25,985 nt of DNA from an uncultured Pseudomonadota bacterium (GCA_937996755.1 CALKUS010000064.1:1-25985); one strand, 5' to 3'; positions 1 to 7,707 are shown, counted from the first letter of the stretch. Made by a program: numbers and translations. Notes: generated from the letters alone by a model not told the origin.

Positions 1-6
1 CGGTCG

Positions 7-194
7 CCGGCAGGCGAAACTGTCCAGAGCGACAGCTCGCAATCGCAAGAAACCCAGCATCGCGCCCAACTCGGCAGGCGAAACTGTCCGGAGCGGCAGC
101 AGAAAGTGGCGCCAAGCGCGCAAGAGCGCCCCACCCTCGGCAGGCGAACCCGTCCGGAGCGAAAGCAGAAAGTGGCGCCAGGCGCGCAGGAGCG
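7..194. repeat. Degenerate tandem intergenic repeat, three copies, ~64-66 bp period
   Basis: Two long copies (71-128 and 137-194) match at about 52 of 58 positions. A third, at 7-36, matches only over its first 30 bases (about 27 of 30) and then diverges. Each copy opens with GGCAGGCGAA and contains TCC(G/A)GAGCG; the two long copies also share AGAAAGTGGCGCCA. The last copy stops 5 bases before the end of the neighbouring AMP-ligase gene (minus strand). The array may continue beyond the left window edge. Its nature (REP-like or decayed minisatellite) is unknown. The first 198 bases hold no gene I can support. Confidence 0.75.
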
Positions 195-198
195 AGGT

Positions 199-1554
199 TC
201 AGCGCCGCAGCGCCTCGAGCACGCTTTCCCTCGGCAACTTCCCCACTTCATTCCGCGGCAGCGCATCGACGAGCCTCAGGGGCCGCGGCAGGAACGCGGG
301 ATCGACGACGTCGCGCAGCACCGCGAGGATGGCGGCGGCGTCGCGGCCGGGTGCCACGGCGAGCGCCGCGATGCGCCGTACGCCGCCCGCTTCGGAATCG
401 AGCTGCACGACGATCGCGTCACGCACGCCGTCGACCGCGAGCAGCCGGCGCGTCAGCTCCTGCAGCGACGCGCGCTTGCCGGCGATCTCCACCATGTCCA
501 CGTTGCGGCCACGCAGCGCGAAGCGGTCGTCGCCGCGCAGCTCCACGACGTCCTGCAGGAGGTTGGGTTGCGCGAACCACGGCGCGTCGACGCGCGTGCC
601 GTCGGGTAGTGGCGCGAGCGCCACGCCCGCATAGGCGTGCCAGTCGTCCTCGCGCGCGGTCTGGCGCGTGGCGATGACGCAGGTTTCGGTGGAACCGAAT
701 ACTTCCAGCAGCGTGCAGCCGAGCGCGGCCTCGACGCGCGCGGCCAGCTCGCGGTCGAGCGGCGCGGTCGCGCTCACGACGGCCGCGACGGCGGGCAGCG
801 CCTGGCCGGAATCGACGAGCGCGCGCAGGTGCACGGGCGTCGAGACGAGCACGCGCGGCGCCGACACTTCCGCGAGCGCGCGTGCGATGTCGGCCGGGAA
901 CAGCGGCTTGCCGCCGTGCACGGAAAAGCCGCCGAGCAACGGCAGCAGCACGGTCGTTTCCATGCCGTACATGTGCTGCGGCGGCACCGTCGCGACGATC
1001 GCGCCTTCCTGCGCTTCGCCGCGCGCGGCCAGCACCGCGCGGATGCGCGCGGCGTTGTGCGACGTGCTCGCGGCGAAGCCGGCCCACGATTTCGAATGCG
1101 GCTTCGGTGCGCCGGTGCTGCCGGAGGTGAAGCCGATCGCCGCCGTATGCGACCCGGGAACGCGTGGAACCGCGATGGAACTCGACGCAGGGCTACCACC
1201 TGCCCTGCAACTCGCGAGATCGAAGCCGTCGTGCAGGCAGTGCGACGACGGATGCGCGGCCTGCACCTCGGCCACCACCCGGGTCGCGCGCGACGGCGGC
1301 AGCAGCACGGTCTGCCCGCGCGCCAGCGCGGCGGCGTACGCGACGAGGAAGCGGTAGCGGTCCTCGCAGAGGTTCACCGCGTGCGTGCGCGCCGGCAACG
1401 TGGCGGCGAGCGCCGCGACGTCGGCCAGGAATTCCGAGGCGGCGACGCGGCGACCTTCCACCCAGGCGACCGCGCGCCGACCGTCACCGGCCACGACCAG
1501 CGGCAGCGCATCGTCGCTGCCGGGCGACACAGGCGTCGAAACGAATGCGTTCAT
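199..1554 (-). CDS. AMP-binding acyl/aryl-acid ligase (adenylate-forming), possibly aryl-polyene/xanthomonadin pathway
   Basis: A 451-residue adenylate-forming (ANL superfamily) enzyme, expected to activate a carboxylic acid with ATP for transfer to a thiol carrier. Visible core motifs: A3 phosphate loop FTSGSTGAPKP (142-152), A5-like FGSTE (286-290), an unusual A8 hinge GRNVDMVEIAGK (349-360), and A10 PRNEVGKLPRE (433-443) with catalytic Lys439. It is shorter than typical CoA ligases (about 500-550), as are the stand-alone AMP-ligases of aryl-polyene/xanthomonadin clusters that load 4-hydroxybenzoate-type starters onto an ACP; that assignment is inference. It lies 107 bp downstream of topA on the same strand. 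A REP-like hairpin (1187-1208) sits inside the gene and encodes residues of the linker before A3. ATG start at 1554. Ligase class is confident; substrate is not. Confidence 0.85.
   Translation of the reverse strand: MNAFVSTPVSPGSDDALPLVVAGDGRRAVAWVEGRRVAASEFLADVAALAATLPARTHAVNLCEDRYRFLVAYAAALARGQTVLLPPSRATRVVAEVQAAHPSSHCLHDGFDLASCRAGGSPASSSIAVPRVPGSHTAAIGFTSGSTGAPKPHSKSWAGFAASTSHNAARIRAVLAARGEAQEGAIVATVPPQHMYGMETTVLLPLLGGFSVHGGKPLFPADIARALAEVSAPRVLVSTPVHLRALVDSGQALPAVAAVVSATAPLDRELAARVEAALGCTLLEVFGSTETCVIATRQTAREDDWHAYAGVALAPLPDGTRVDAPWFAQPNLLQDVVELRGDDRFALRGRNVDMVEIAGKRASLQELTRRLLAVDGVRDAIVVQLDSEAGGVRRIAALAVAPGRDAAAILAVLRDVVDPAFLPRPLRLVDALPRNEVGKLPRESVLEALRR
1187..1208. repeat. REP-like stem-loop inside the AMP-ligase coding sequence
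   Basis: GCAGGGC (1187-1193) and GCCCTGC (1202-1208) form a perfect 7-bp stem around an 8-base loop. It is translated on the minus strand into a Gly/Ser/Ala-rich stretch (about residues 115-122) just before the A3 motif, a position where a surface linker could tolerate an insertion. Only one copy is visible, so its status as a mobile repeat is unproven. Confidence 0.35.
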
Positions 1555-1661
1555 GCGTGCGCGCGAACCCCCGCCCGCGCCGAAGCTCCCCTCGGCATAG
1601 CGTGGCGGAACCCGGCCGCGCGCTCAACCGGCGCGGCGCCGCGTTCGCCGGAATTCACCGA

Positions 1662-4193
1662 TCAGCCTGTGGCGGGCGTCGCGGCCTTCTTCGCGGGCGC
1701 CTTCTTTGCCGGCGCCTTCTTCGCGGCGGCCTTCTTCGCCGGCGCCTTCTTCACGGCCTTCTTCGCCGCTTTCTTCGCAGGCGCCTTCTTCGCCGGTGCG
1801 GATGCACCGTTGGCGCCATCGGCCTTCACCGCGCGCTTCGCGGACTTCGCCGCACCCTTCGCGGCACCCTTCGCCGCGCCGCGGCCGAAGCGGCCGCGCT
1901 GCGGGCGCACCGGTGCCGCTTCCAGCAGCGCCGCGCACTCGTCGCGCGTCAACGATTTCGGCTCGCGGTCCTTCGGGATGCGCGCGTTCTTCGTGCCGTC
2001 GGTGATGTACGGGCCGTAGCGGCCGTTCAGCACCTCGATCGCACCGTCGTCGAAGCTCGAGATGATGCGGTTGGCGGCGAGCTCCGCCTTCTCGCGGAAG
2101 AGCTCGAGCGCGCGCGGCAGCTCGATCGTGTACGGGTCGTCCTCCGCCTTCAGGGACGCGTAGACCTTGCCGTGCTTCACGAACGGCCCGAAGCGGCCGA
2201 TCGCGGCCGTGATCTTCTCGCCGTCCGGCGCGACGCCGAGCTCGCGCGGCAGCTTGAACAGCTCGACCGCTTCCGCGAGCTTGATCGTGTGCAGGCTCTG
2301 GCCGGGACGCAACGACGCGAACTTCAGCGGCTCGCCGTCCTCCTTCGTGCCGATCTGCGCGAACGGCCCGTAACGGCCGAGGCGCACGGAGATCGGGCGG
2401 CCAGACGCAGGATCGTTGCCGAGCACGCGGTTCGCCTTCGCCTCGTCCAGGCTCACCGTCTCCATCTTCTCGGCGACGAGCGACTTGAACGGCGACCAGA
2501 ACTTCTCCATCAGCGGCACCCACTCCTCCTCGCCGCGCGACACGGCGTCGAGCTCGTCCTCGAGCTTCGCCGTGAAGTCGTAATCGACGTAGCGGGTGAA
2601 GTGGTTGGTCAGGAACTTCGCCACCACGCGGCCGACGTCGGTCGGCTTGAAGCGGCGGCTGTCGAGGAACACGTACTCGCGCGAGAGGAGCGTCTGGATG
2701 ATGCTCGCGTAGGTCGACGGGCGGCCGATGCCGAATTCCTCGAGCGCCTTCACGAGGCTCGCTTCGGAGTAGCGCGGCGGCGGCTCGGTGAAGTGCTGGT
2801 CGGCGTCGACGGCCGCGAGCGGCACGCGGTCGCCCTTCGCCATCGGCGGCAGGCGGCGGCCTTCCTCGTCGTCCTCCTCGGTGCGCGCGTCCTTGCCTTC
2901 CTCGTACACGGCGAGGAAGCCGGGGTCGACGACCGTGGTGCCGGTCGCGCGGAACGCGTGCGCCGGGCCGGCGGCGAGCTCGACGCTCACGGTGTTCAGC
3001 ACCGCCGGGACCATCTGGCACGCGATCGTGCGCTTCCAGATCAGCTCGTAGAGCTTCGCCTGGTCGGGGTTGAGGTACGGCGCCATCGCTTCCGGCGTGT
3101 GCAGCGCGGACGTGGGGCGGATCGCCTCGTGCGCTTCCTGCGCATTCTTCGACTTCGACTTGTAGACGTTCGCCTGCTCGGGCAGTGCCTGCTTGCCGTA
3201 GCGCTGCGCGATCACCTGGCGGATCTCGGCGACGGCGTCCTGCGCGAGGTGCGTGGCGTCGGTACGCATGTACGTGATGAGGCCGACCGTGCCTTCGGCA
3301 CCGATCGCGACGCCTTCGTACAGGCCCTGCGCGAGACGCATCGTGCGGCTGGTCGAGAAGCCGAGCTTGCGCGCGGCCTCCTGCTGCAGCGTGGAGGTGA
3401 TGAACGGCGGGGCCGGGCGGCGCTGGCGCTGCTTGCTCGTGACATCGTCGACGACGAGCGCGCCGTTCGCGGCGGCCAGCAGCGCGTCGCGCGCGGCATG
3501 CGCGGCGGCGCCCGACGTGAACGTGAACTGCTCGACCTTCTGGTTCGCGAAGCGCACGAGGCGCGCGGCGAACGGCTGCACCGCGTGCGTGCACTGCGCG
3601 CCGATCGTCCAGTACTCGCGCGGGACGAATCGCTCGATCTCCTCTTCGCGCTCCACGATCATGCGCAGCGCCGGCGACTGCACGCGGCCCGCGGACAGGC
3701 CGGTCTGCACCTTGCGCCACAGCACGGGCGAGAGGTTGAAGCCGACGAGGTAGTCGAGCGCACGGCGCGCCTGCTGCGCGTTCACGAGGTCGCCGGAGAT
3801 GCGGCGCGGGTTCGCGACCGCCTCGCCGATCGCGCGCGGCGTGATTTCCGAGAACGCCACGCGGTAGAGCTTCTTGCCTTCGAGCAGGCCGCGCTCCTTC
3901 AGGATCTCCGAGATGTGCCAGGAGATCGCCTCGCCTTCGCGATCCAGGTCGGTCGCGAGGTAGAGGGCGTCGGCGCCGCGCGCCGCGCGTGCGATCGCGT
4001 CGACGTGGCGCTCGTTCTTGTCGATCACTTCGTAGCGCATCTGGAAGCCGCGCTCGGGATCGACGGCGCCCTCGCGCGGCACGAGGTCGCGCACGTGGCC
4101 ATACGAGGCGAGGACGGTGAAGTCCTTCCCCAGGTACTTGTTGATCGTTTTCGCCTTGGCAGGCGATTCGACGATGAGCAGGTTCTTGGCCAT
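1662..4193 (-). CDS. topA: DNA topoisomerase I (type IA)
   Basis: An 843-residue type IA topoisomerase that relaxes negative supercoils by passing a strand through a transient single-strand break. The Toprim domain holds IVESPAKAKTI (7-17, Glu9) and TDLDREGEAI (81-90, metal-binding acidic triad). The active-site tyrosine is Tyr308 in GLITYMRTD. The C-terminus has three GR(Y/F)GP(F/Y) topoisomerase repeats and no tetracysteine zinc fingers, unlike E. coli TopA. It ends in about 40 residues of Lys/Ala/Pro (KKAPA-type) repeats, encoded by the low-complexity DNA at about 1680-1800 and likely to bind DNA nonspecifically. ATG at 4193 is chosen because MAKNLLIVESPAKAK is the family N-terminus; the frame is open 22 codons further upstream, but those residues are Arg/Thr low-complexity. 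The smg stop lies 341 bp upstream. Confidence 0.97.
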   Translation of the reverse strand: MAKNLLIVESPAKAKTINKYLGKDFTVLASYGHVRDLVPREGAVDPERGFQMRYEVIDKNERHVDAIARAARGADALYLATDLDREGEAISWHISEILKERGLLEGKKLYRVAFSEITPRAIGEAVANPRRISGDLVNAQQARRALDYLVGFNLSPVLWRKVQTGLSAGRVQSPALRMIVEREEEIERFVPREYWTIGAQCTHAVQPFAARLVRFANQKVEQFTFTSGAAAHAARDALLAAANGALVVDDVTSKQRQRRPAPPFITSTLQQEAARKLGFSTSRTMRLAQGLYEGVAIGAEGTVGLITYMRTDATHLAQDAVAEIRQVIAQRYGKQALPEQANVYKSKSKNAQEAHEAIRPTSALHTPEAMAPYLNPDQAKLYELIWKRTIACQMVPAVLNTVSVELAAGPAHAFRATGTTVVDPGFLAVYEEGKDARTEEDDEEGRRLPPMAKGDRVPLAAVDADQHFTEPPPRYSEASLVKALEEFGIGRPSTYASIIQTLLSREYVFLDSRRFKPTDVGRVVAKFLTNHFTRYVDYDFTAKLEDELDAVSRGEEEWVPLMEKFWSPFKSLVAEKMETVSLDEAKANRVLGNDPASGRPISVRLGRYGPFAQIGTKEDGEPLKFASLRPGQSLHTIKLAEAVELFKLPRELGVAPDGEKITAAIGRFGPFVKHGKVYASLKAEDDPYTIELPRALELFREKAELAANRIISSFDDGAIEVLNGRYGPYITDGTKNARIPKDREPKSLTRDECAALLEAAPVRPQRGRFGRGAAKGAAKGAAKSAKRAVKADGANGASAPAKKAPAKKAAKKAVKKAPAKKAAAKKAPAKKAPAKKAATPATG

Positions 4194-4534
4194 GGTCCGT
4201 AGCGGAAAAAGGGCGGTCCTCGCGCGCGTACGCGTACGCGCGCGCGCTACTTCAGTCAAATCACGCGGCGGGTAGGGGTGTCAAACCACCCGTTCGGGCC
4301 GGGCGCCGCGGGGGTGAGAGTACGCGTCGACGAAGACGGTTCCCGTGCTCCCGTAGAGCAAAACGGAGTCCCGCCCGCGCGGGACTGACGAGTGTTGCGC
4401 CTGGCTATCCTGGCACCGCTCACTGCCCCCTGAGTCAGGGGGCCGCCAGACGGCGCGCAGCGCTGGCTGGCGGGGGGTGTGGATGCAATACCCCGTCACC
4501 CGAAGCCGATGCCTGTGCCCTGTACCCAGGCCCC
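4194..4534. other. 341-bp smg-topA intergenic region
   Basis: No convincing gene is seen here. It holds the 24-bp alternating palindrome (4221-4244), a stem AGTCCCGC/GCGGGACT (4367-4374 and 4379-4386, loop CCGC), and a stem CCCCCTG/CAGGGGG (4426-4432 and 4436-4442, loop AGT). On the minus strand the 4367-4386 stem is followed by CCGTTTTGC, so it could be a weak terminator for smg. The topA promoter presumably lies here, but I could not assign its boxes. Confidence 0.6.
4221..4244. promoter_or_regulatory. 24-bp perfect palindrome of alternating purine-pyrimidine in the topA leader
   Basis: The left half is CGCGCGCGTACG and the right half its exact reverse complement. Strict alternation of pyrimidine and purine runs 4221-4247, the classic composition for left-handed Z-DNA or cruciform extrusion under negative supercoiling. 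It starts 28 bp upstream of the topA ATG. A supercoiling-sensing role is inferred from this position. Confidence 0.6.
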
Positions 4535-5008
4535 CTAATGGACCGACTCGCCCTCGCCCGCGAGCAGCCGGCTTTCCATCCATGCACAGGCCGCTTCCTG
4601 GCCCGGCTGGCGGCTCAGGACCATGAGCACGATCCATTTCGCGTCGTCGACGTCGAGCGACTCGTGGCCCAGCGCGAGCACGCGGTCGAGCACGAGCTCG
4701 CGGCGTGGCGCATCGAGCACGCCGGCCTGCTCCAGCTCGAGCAGGAACCCGCGCGCCTCGACGTCGAGGCAGGCCTGCTCGCGTTCGGCGAACACGCGTA
4801 TCGGCGTACCGGGTCGCGCCGGCGTGCCGGTCGCGGGCTGGCGATCGAGCCCGTCGAGCCAGTCGAATGCCTTGCCGATCTCGCCGTCGTCGAAGCCGGC
4901 TTCGCTCAAACCCGCCTGCATCGCCGCGCGGTCGCCGGCGGAATCGTCGTCGACGTAGAGGAAATTCTCGAACAGGTAAACGAGCGCATCGAGCACGTTT
5001 TCCGTCAT
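4535..5008 (-). CDS. smg: Smg family protein (DUF494)
   Basis: A 157-residue acidic cytoplasmic protein of the DUF494/Smg family. The N-terminus MTENVLDALVYLFENFL is diagnostic, as is the usual location between dprA and topA. The molecular function of the family is unresolved. ATG at 5008 is chosen because family members start with M-x-E-N-V-L-D; a TTG seven codons upstream is in frame but less likely. GAGGA lies about 12 nt before the chosen ATG, a slightly distant Shine-Dalgarno. The 135-bp gap from dprA contains a perfect 20-bp palindrome, so dprA and smg may be co-transcribed with attenuation or processing between them. Confidence 0.92.
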   Translation of the reverse strand: MTENVLDALVYLFENFLYVDDDSAGDRAAMQAGLSEAGFDDGEIGKAFDWLDGLDRQPATGTPARPGTPIRVFAEREQACLDVEARGFLLELEQAGVLDAPRRELVLDRVLALGHESLDVDDAKWIVLMVLSRQPGQEAACAWMESRLLAGEGESVH

Positions 5009-5059
5009 TGCGGCGGGGAATCCTCGCAACGCGGCCGGTGGGCCGCTGGCGTGGTCGGG

Positions 5060-5079
5060 CGTCGTCCGCGCGGACGACG
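5060..5079. repeat. 20-bp perfect palindrome between dprA and smg
   Basis: CGTCGTCCGC is followed directly by its reverse complement GCGGACGACG. There is no U-tract on either strand, so it is not a standard intrinsic terminator; an mRNA hairpin or protein-binding site is possible. Confidence 0.6.
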
Positions 5080-5164
5080 TGGCATCGCGGCGTGGCGCAG
5101 TGGCGCGGACGCGGCGACCTGTGCCGGGCTCTCGGGGGCGCGGCGCGCAGCGTGGCGGTGGCGT

Positions 5165-6277
5165 TCATGGTGCCAGCCGCACGTAGCGCGAGCCGGGCTG
5201 CGCGGCGACGACGCCCTCGAGCTCGAGCACGGTCAGCATGCTGGAGACTGCCGCCGCGGTCAATCCGCTGCGCTCGACGAGCTCGTCGACGCTCATCGGG
5301 TCGTGGCCGAGCGCGTGCAACAGCAGCCGCGCGGACGAATCGTCCGGCACGTCGTCGCCGCGCGTGGCGCGGGGTCGTGCGCGCGGCGCGGGTGCGTCGT
5401 CGGCGAGCCGCTGCTCGATTCGCGCGCCGAGCTCGCGCGCGAGCGGCCCGAGCTCGTCGAGCACGTCGCCCGCGCACTCGACCAGCTTCGCGCCCTGGCG
5501 CAGCAGGCGATGGCAGCCGCGTGCGGTCGGGCAGTGGATCGAGCCGGGGATCGCGAACACCTCGCGACCCTGCTCCGCCGCGAGCCGCGCCGTGATCAGC
5601 GAGCCCGATTCGAGGCCGGCCTCGACCACCAGCGTGCCGAGCGCGAGCGCCGAGATGATGCGGTTGCGCCGCGGGAAATGGTCGCGGCACGGCGGTGTGC
5701 CGAGCGGCAGCTCCGAGACGAGCGCGCCGCCGGCGACGATGCGCGCGGCGAGCGCCTCGTGCTGCGCCGGATAGGTGCGGTCGAGGCCGGTGCCGCAGAC
5801 CGCGATCGTCGTGCCGCCCGCGTCCAGCGCCGCGAGATGCGCCGCGGCGTCGATCCCGCGCGCGAGCCCGCTGGTGACCGCGAGGCCGCTGGCCGCGAAC
5901 GCCGCCGCGAACGCGCGCGCGTTCGCGAGCCCGCCCGCGCTCGCGTGGCGGCTGCCCACGATCGCGACCTGCGGCGACCACAGGCACGCCGGGTCGCCGC
6001 GCACGAACAGCAGCGCCGGTGCGTCGCCGATGCGCGCGAGCAGCGGCGGATAGTCCGGCGACGTGAACGCGAGCACGTGGTGCGCCGGATGCTCGAGCCA
6101 GCGAAGATCGGACTCGACGCGCGCATCCACGCGCGCGCGGGCGGCCGCGCGCGCCGCCTCGACACCGCCGTGCAGCGCGACGAGCTCGCGCAAGCGACCA
6201 CTGCCGGTGTCCGGCAGGCGCGAGAGCGCCAGCCACGCGGAGAGCTCCTGGATTGGCAGCGAATGCGGCACGTCCAC
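5165..6277 (-). CDS. dprA: DNA-processing protein DprA/Smf
   Basis: A 370-residue DprA. In competent bacteria it binds incoming single-stranded DNA and loads RecA; it is conserved in non-competent species too. A short N-terminal SAM-like helical region (about 10-60) precedes the Rossmann-type domain: VAIVGSRHAS (104-113), SGLARGIDAAAH (136-147), CGTGLDRTYP (161-170), FPRRNRIISAL (201-211) and SGSLITA (224-230). A DprA winged-helix domain closes the protein (about 312-368). The most upstream in-frame start is GTG at 6277, with a second GTG at 6271. The first lies inside a 14-bp-arm hairpin (6276-6307), so the exact start is uncertain. A LysM gene lies upstream, separated by terminator-like stem-loops. 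Confidence 0.95.
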   Translation of the reverse strand: MDVPHSLPIQELSAWLALSRLPDTGSGRLRELVALHGGVEAARAAARARVDARVESDLRWLEHPAHHVLAFTSPDYPPLLARIGDAPALLFVRGDPACLWSPQVAIVGSRHASAGGLANARAFAAAFAASGLAVTSGLARGIDAAAHLAALDAGGTTIAVCGTGLDRTYPAQHEALAARIVAGGALVSELPLGTPPCRDHFPRRNRIISALALGTLVVEAGLESGSLITARLAAEQGREVFAIPGSIHCPTARGCHRLLRQGAKLVECAGDVLDELGPLARELGARIEQRLADDAPAPRARPRATRGDDVPDDSSARLLLHALGHDPMSVDELVERSGLTAAAVSSMLTVLELEGVVAAQPGSRYVRLAP

Positions 6278-6307
6278 ATCGTGCGCGCGCCAGCGCGCGC
6301 ACGATGT
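6276..6307. promoter_or_regulatory. Strong stem-loop overlapping the dprA start
   Basis: ACATCGTGCGCGCG (6276-6289) and CGCGCGCACGATGT (6294-6307) are perfect 14-base arms around the loop CCAG. In minus-strand mRNA the stem contains the GTG proposed as the dprA start and would bury it, suggesting translational control or that GTG 6271 is used. Confidence 0.55.
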
Positions 6308-6377
6308 ACGAATTCACCGCTCACCCACGTAGGAAACCGCTGTGCAATGCGCGCTCGGCAGGGCCTCAAAACGACAA

Positions 6378-6409
6378 CGCCCGGTCAGAGTCGCGTCTCT
6401 GACCGGGCG
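6378..6409 (-). terminator. Intrinsic terminator downstream of the LysM gene
   Basis: CGCCCGGTCAGAG (6378-6390) and CTCTGACCGGGCG (6397-6409) form a perfect 13-bp stem with a 6-base loop. On the minus strand it is followed by TTGTCGTTTTG, a moderate U-tract, consistent with ending transcription from the LysM gene before dprA. Confidence 0.65.
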
Positions 6410-6437
6410 AGCGAGGACTGCTGGTGATCTACCCGGA

Positions 6438-6460
6438 CGGATTTCGCGCAGCGAAATCCG
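6438..6460. terminator. Second stem-loop immediately after the LysM stop codon
   Basis: CGGATTTCGC (6438-6447) and GCGAAATCCG (6451-6460) form a perfect 10-bp stem with a 3-base loop, 6 nt beyond the LysM stop. No U-tract follows on the minus strand, so it may protect the mRNA 3' end or act in tandem with the 6378-6409 terminator. Confidence 0.45.
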
Positions 6461-6466
6461 GACGAA

Positions 6467-7645
6467 TCAGCGCACCGGTTCGTGCAGCACGTCGCCGAGA
6501 CGCGTCGGCTTGATGCTCTCCATCACGAGTCCGTAGCTGATCCGGTCGAAGGTGCGGAACACGAGCACGTGGCCGACGAACTCCTCGGGCAGCTGCACGT
6601 CGGCCTTGCCCGGCTTGAACAGCGTGCGCACGTCGTCCTCGGCGAACGCGACTTCGTCGCGCACCACTTCGCCGGGACGGAAGATCGAGTAGACCTGGCC
6701 GTTCTCGACGCCGTCGGCGGCGCCGCGCGAAAGCGCCACCACCATGTGCGGGCCGGCGAACTCCATGCCCTGCGCCATCGCGACGACGCGCATGTTCGGC
6801 GGCACCGGGTTCGCGGCGCGCGGCACGAAACGCAGGTCGTACGCCAGCGCGCCGCCCGCGACGACGAGGTCGCCCTTCTTGATCTCCTGGTCGCCGTACT
6901 GCACGAGCACGGTCGCCGGGTCGCCGCCGCGCATGACTTCTCCCTGCGCGATTTCCATCACCTCGTGGCCGAGGTACGCGCTGCGATGGCCCTTCATGCG
7001 CGTGATGTTCGTCGTCGTCCAGAAGCCGGTGTCGGGCGCACGTTCGTGCTCCCAGTCGGCCGCCTCGACGTGCGTCGATTCGTCCTGGCCCCAGTCGAAG
7101 GGATAATCGTCGGGCACGTCGTAGTAGATGCGCGTCGGGCGCAGCAGCGTGACGCGCTCGCCGGTCTCGACGTTCATGCCGCGCACGTAGACGAGCTGGC
7201 CTTCGGTCGCGCGCAGGCGGTTTTCCTCGACGGCGACCACGTACGGCAGCGTTTCCGCCTCGCCTTCGCGCAGCATGCGCATGCGCTTGAGGAACGGCTC
7301 GACTTCCGACAGCGGGATGGTGTCGATCGCTTCGGTGCTTTCGCGCCGGATGCGCGGGCCGAAGCCGCCGTCCTGCATCGAGACGATCGGGCGACCGTCC
7401 ATGTAGACGAGGCTGAGCACGTCCCCGGGATAGATCAGGTGCGGATTCTGCACCTGCGGATTGGCCTGCCAGATTTCCGGCCACAGCCACGGGTGGTTGA
7501 GGAACCGCCCGGCGATATCCCAGAGCGTGTCGCCTTTCTGGACGACGTAGGTGTCCGGATGGTCGTCCCTGAGCTCGGCATCGGCGGCAAAAACCGCGAC
7601 GCTCAAGGCCGCTCCCGCGACAACTGCAAGAATTGGTTTAAGCAT
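6467..7645 (-). CDS. Exported LysM peptidoglycan-binding protein
   Basis: A 392-residue protein with an N-terminal Sec signal (MLKPILAVVAGAALSVAVFA, cleavage probably near residue 20-22). One LysM domain follows (about 33-79; YVVQKGDTLWDIAGRF, then NPHLIYPGDVL), which binds the glycan chains of murein. The remaining 300 residues are a periplasmic region of no known activity with many short beta-like stretches. Genes of this type, located next to dprA and divergent from def, are common in Xanthomonadales and betaproteobacteria. The ATG at 7645 gives a clean signal peptide; an in-frame TTG three codons upstream has poorer Shine-Dalgarno spacing. AGGA lies 11 nt before the ATG. It is divergent from def and followed by two stem-loops. 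Confidence 0.92.
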   Translation of the reverse strand: MLKPILAVVAGAALSVAVFAADAELRDDHPDTYVVQKGDTLWDIAGRFLNHPWLWPEIWQANPQVQNPHLIYPGDVLSLVYMDGRPIVSMQDGGFGPRIRRESTEAIDTIPLSEVEPFLKRMRMLREGEAETLPYVVAVEENRLRATEGQLVYVRGMNVETGERVTLLRPTRIYYDVPDDYPFDWGQDESTHVEAADWEHERAPDTGFWTTTNITRMKGHRSAYLGHEVMEIAQGEVMRGGDPATVLVQYGDQEIKKGDLVVAGGALAYDLRFVPRAANPVPPNMRVVAMAQGMEFAGPHMVVALSRGAADGVENGQVYSIFRPGEVVRDEVAFAEDDVRTLFKPGKADVQLPEEFVGHVLVFRTFDRISYGLVMESIKPTRLGDVLHEPVR

Positions 7646-7679
7646 GGTGGCCAAATTCCTGATTCCCCGGGCCTTATGG

Positions 7680-7707
7680 AGTGTAGCTAAAATCCACGTT
7701 CACGCAA
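7680..7707 (-). promoter_or_regulatory. Candidate sigma70 promoter for the LysM gene
   Basis: On the minus strand TTGCGT (7707-7702) and TACACT (7685-7680) are separated by 16 bp, with the -10 box 34 nt before the ATG. It lies in the least GC-rich stretch of the divergent LysM/def gap. On the plus strand TAAAAT (7688-7693) could be a -10 for def, but no -35 is evident and the leader would be about 130 nt. Confidence 0.45.

Noticed and set aside
1164..4202. Very long plus-strand open frame opposite topA and the AMP-ligase
   Set aside because: It is Arg/Leu/Asp-rich low-complexity translation antisense to two clear enzymes. Long antisense frames are expected at this GC content.
4367..4442. tRNA or small RNA gene suggested by paired stems between smg and topA
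   Set aside because: The stems are short and independent. No cloverleaf, T-loop consensus or anticodon arm could be built.
4281..6317. Long minus-strand frame overlapping dprA and smg
   Set aside because: It is out of frame with both recognised families and consists of Ala/Arg repeats. The ATG overlapping the dprA stop belongs to it, but leads to no protein-like sequence.
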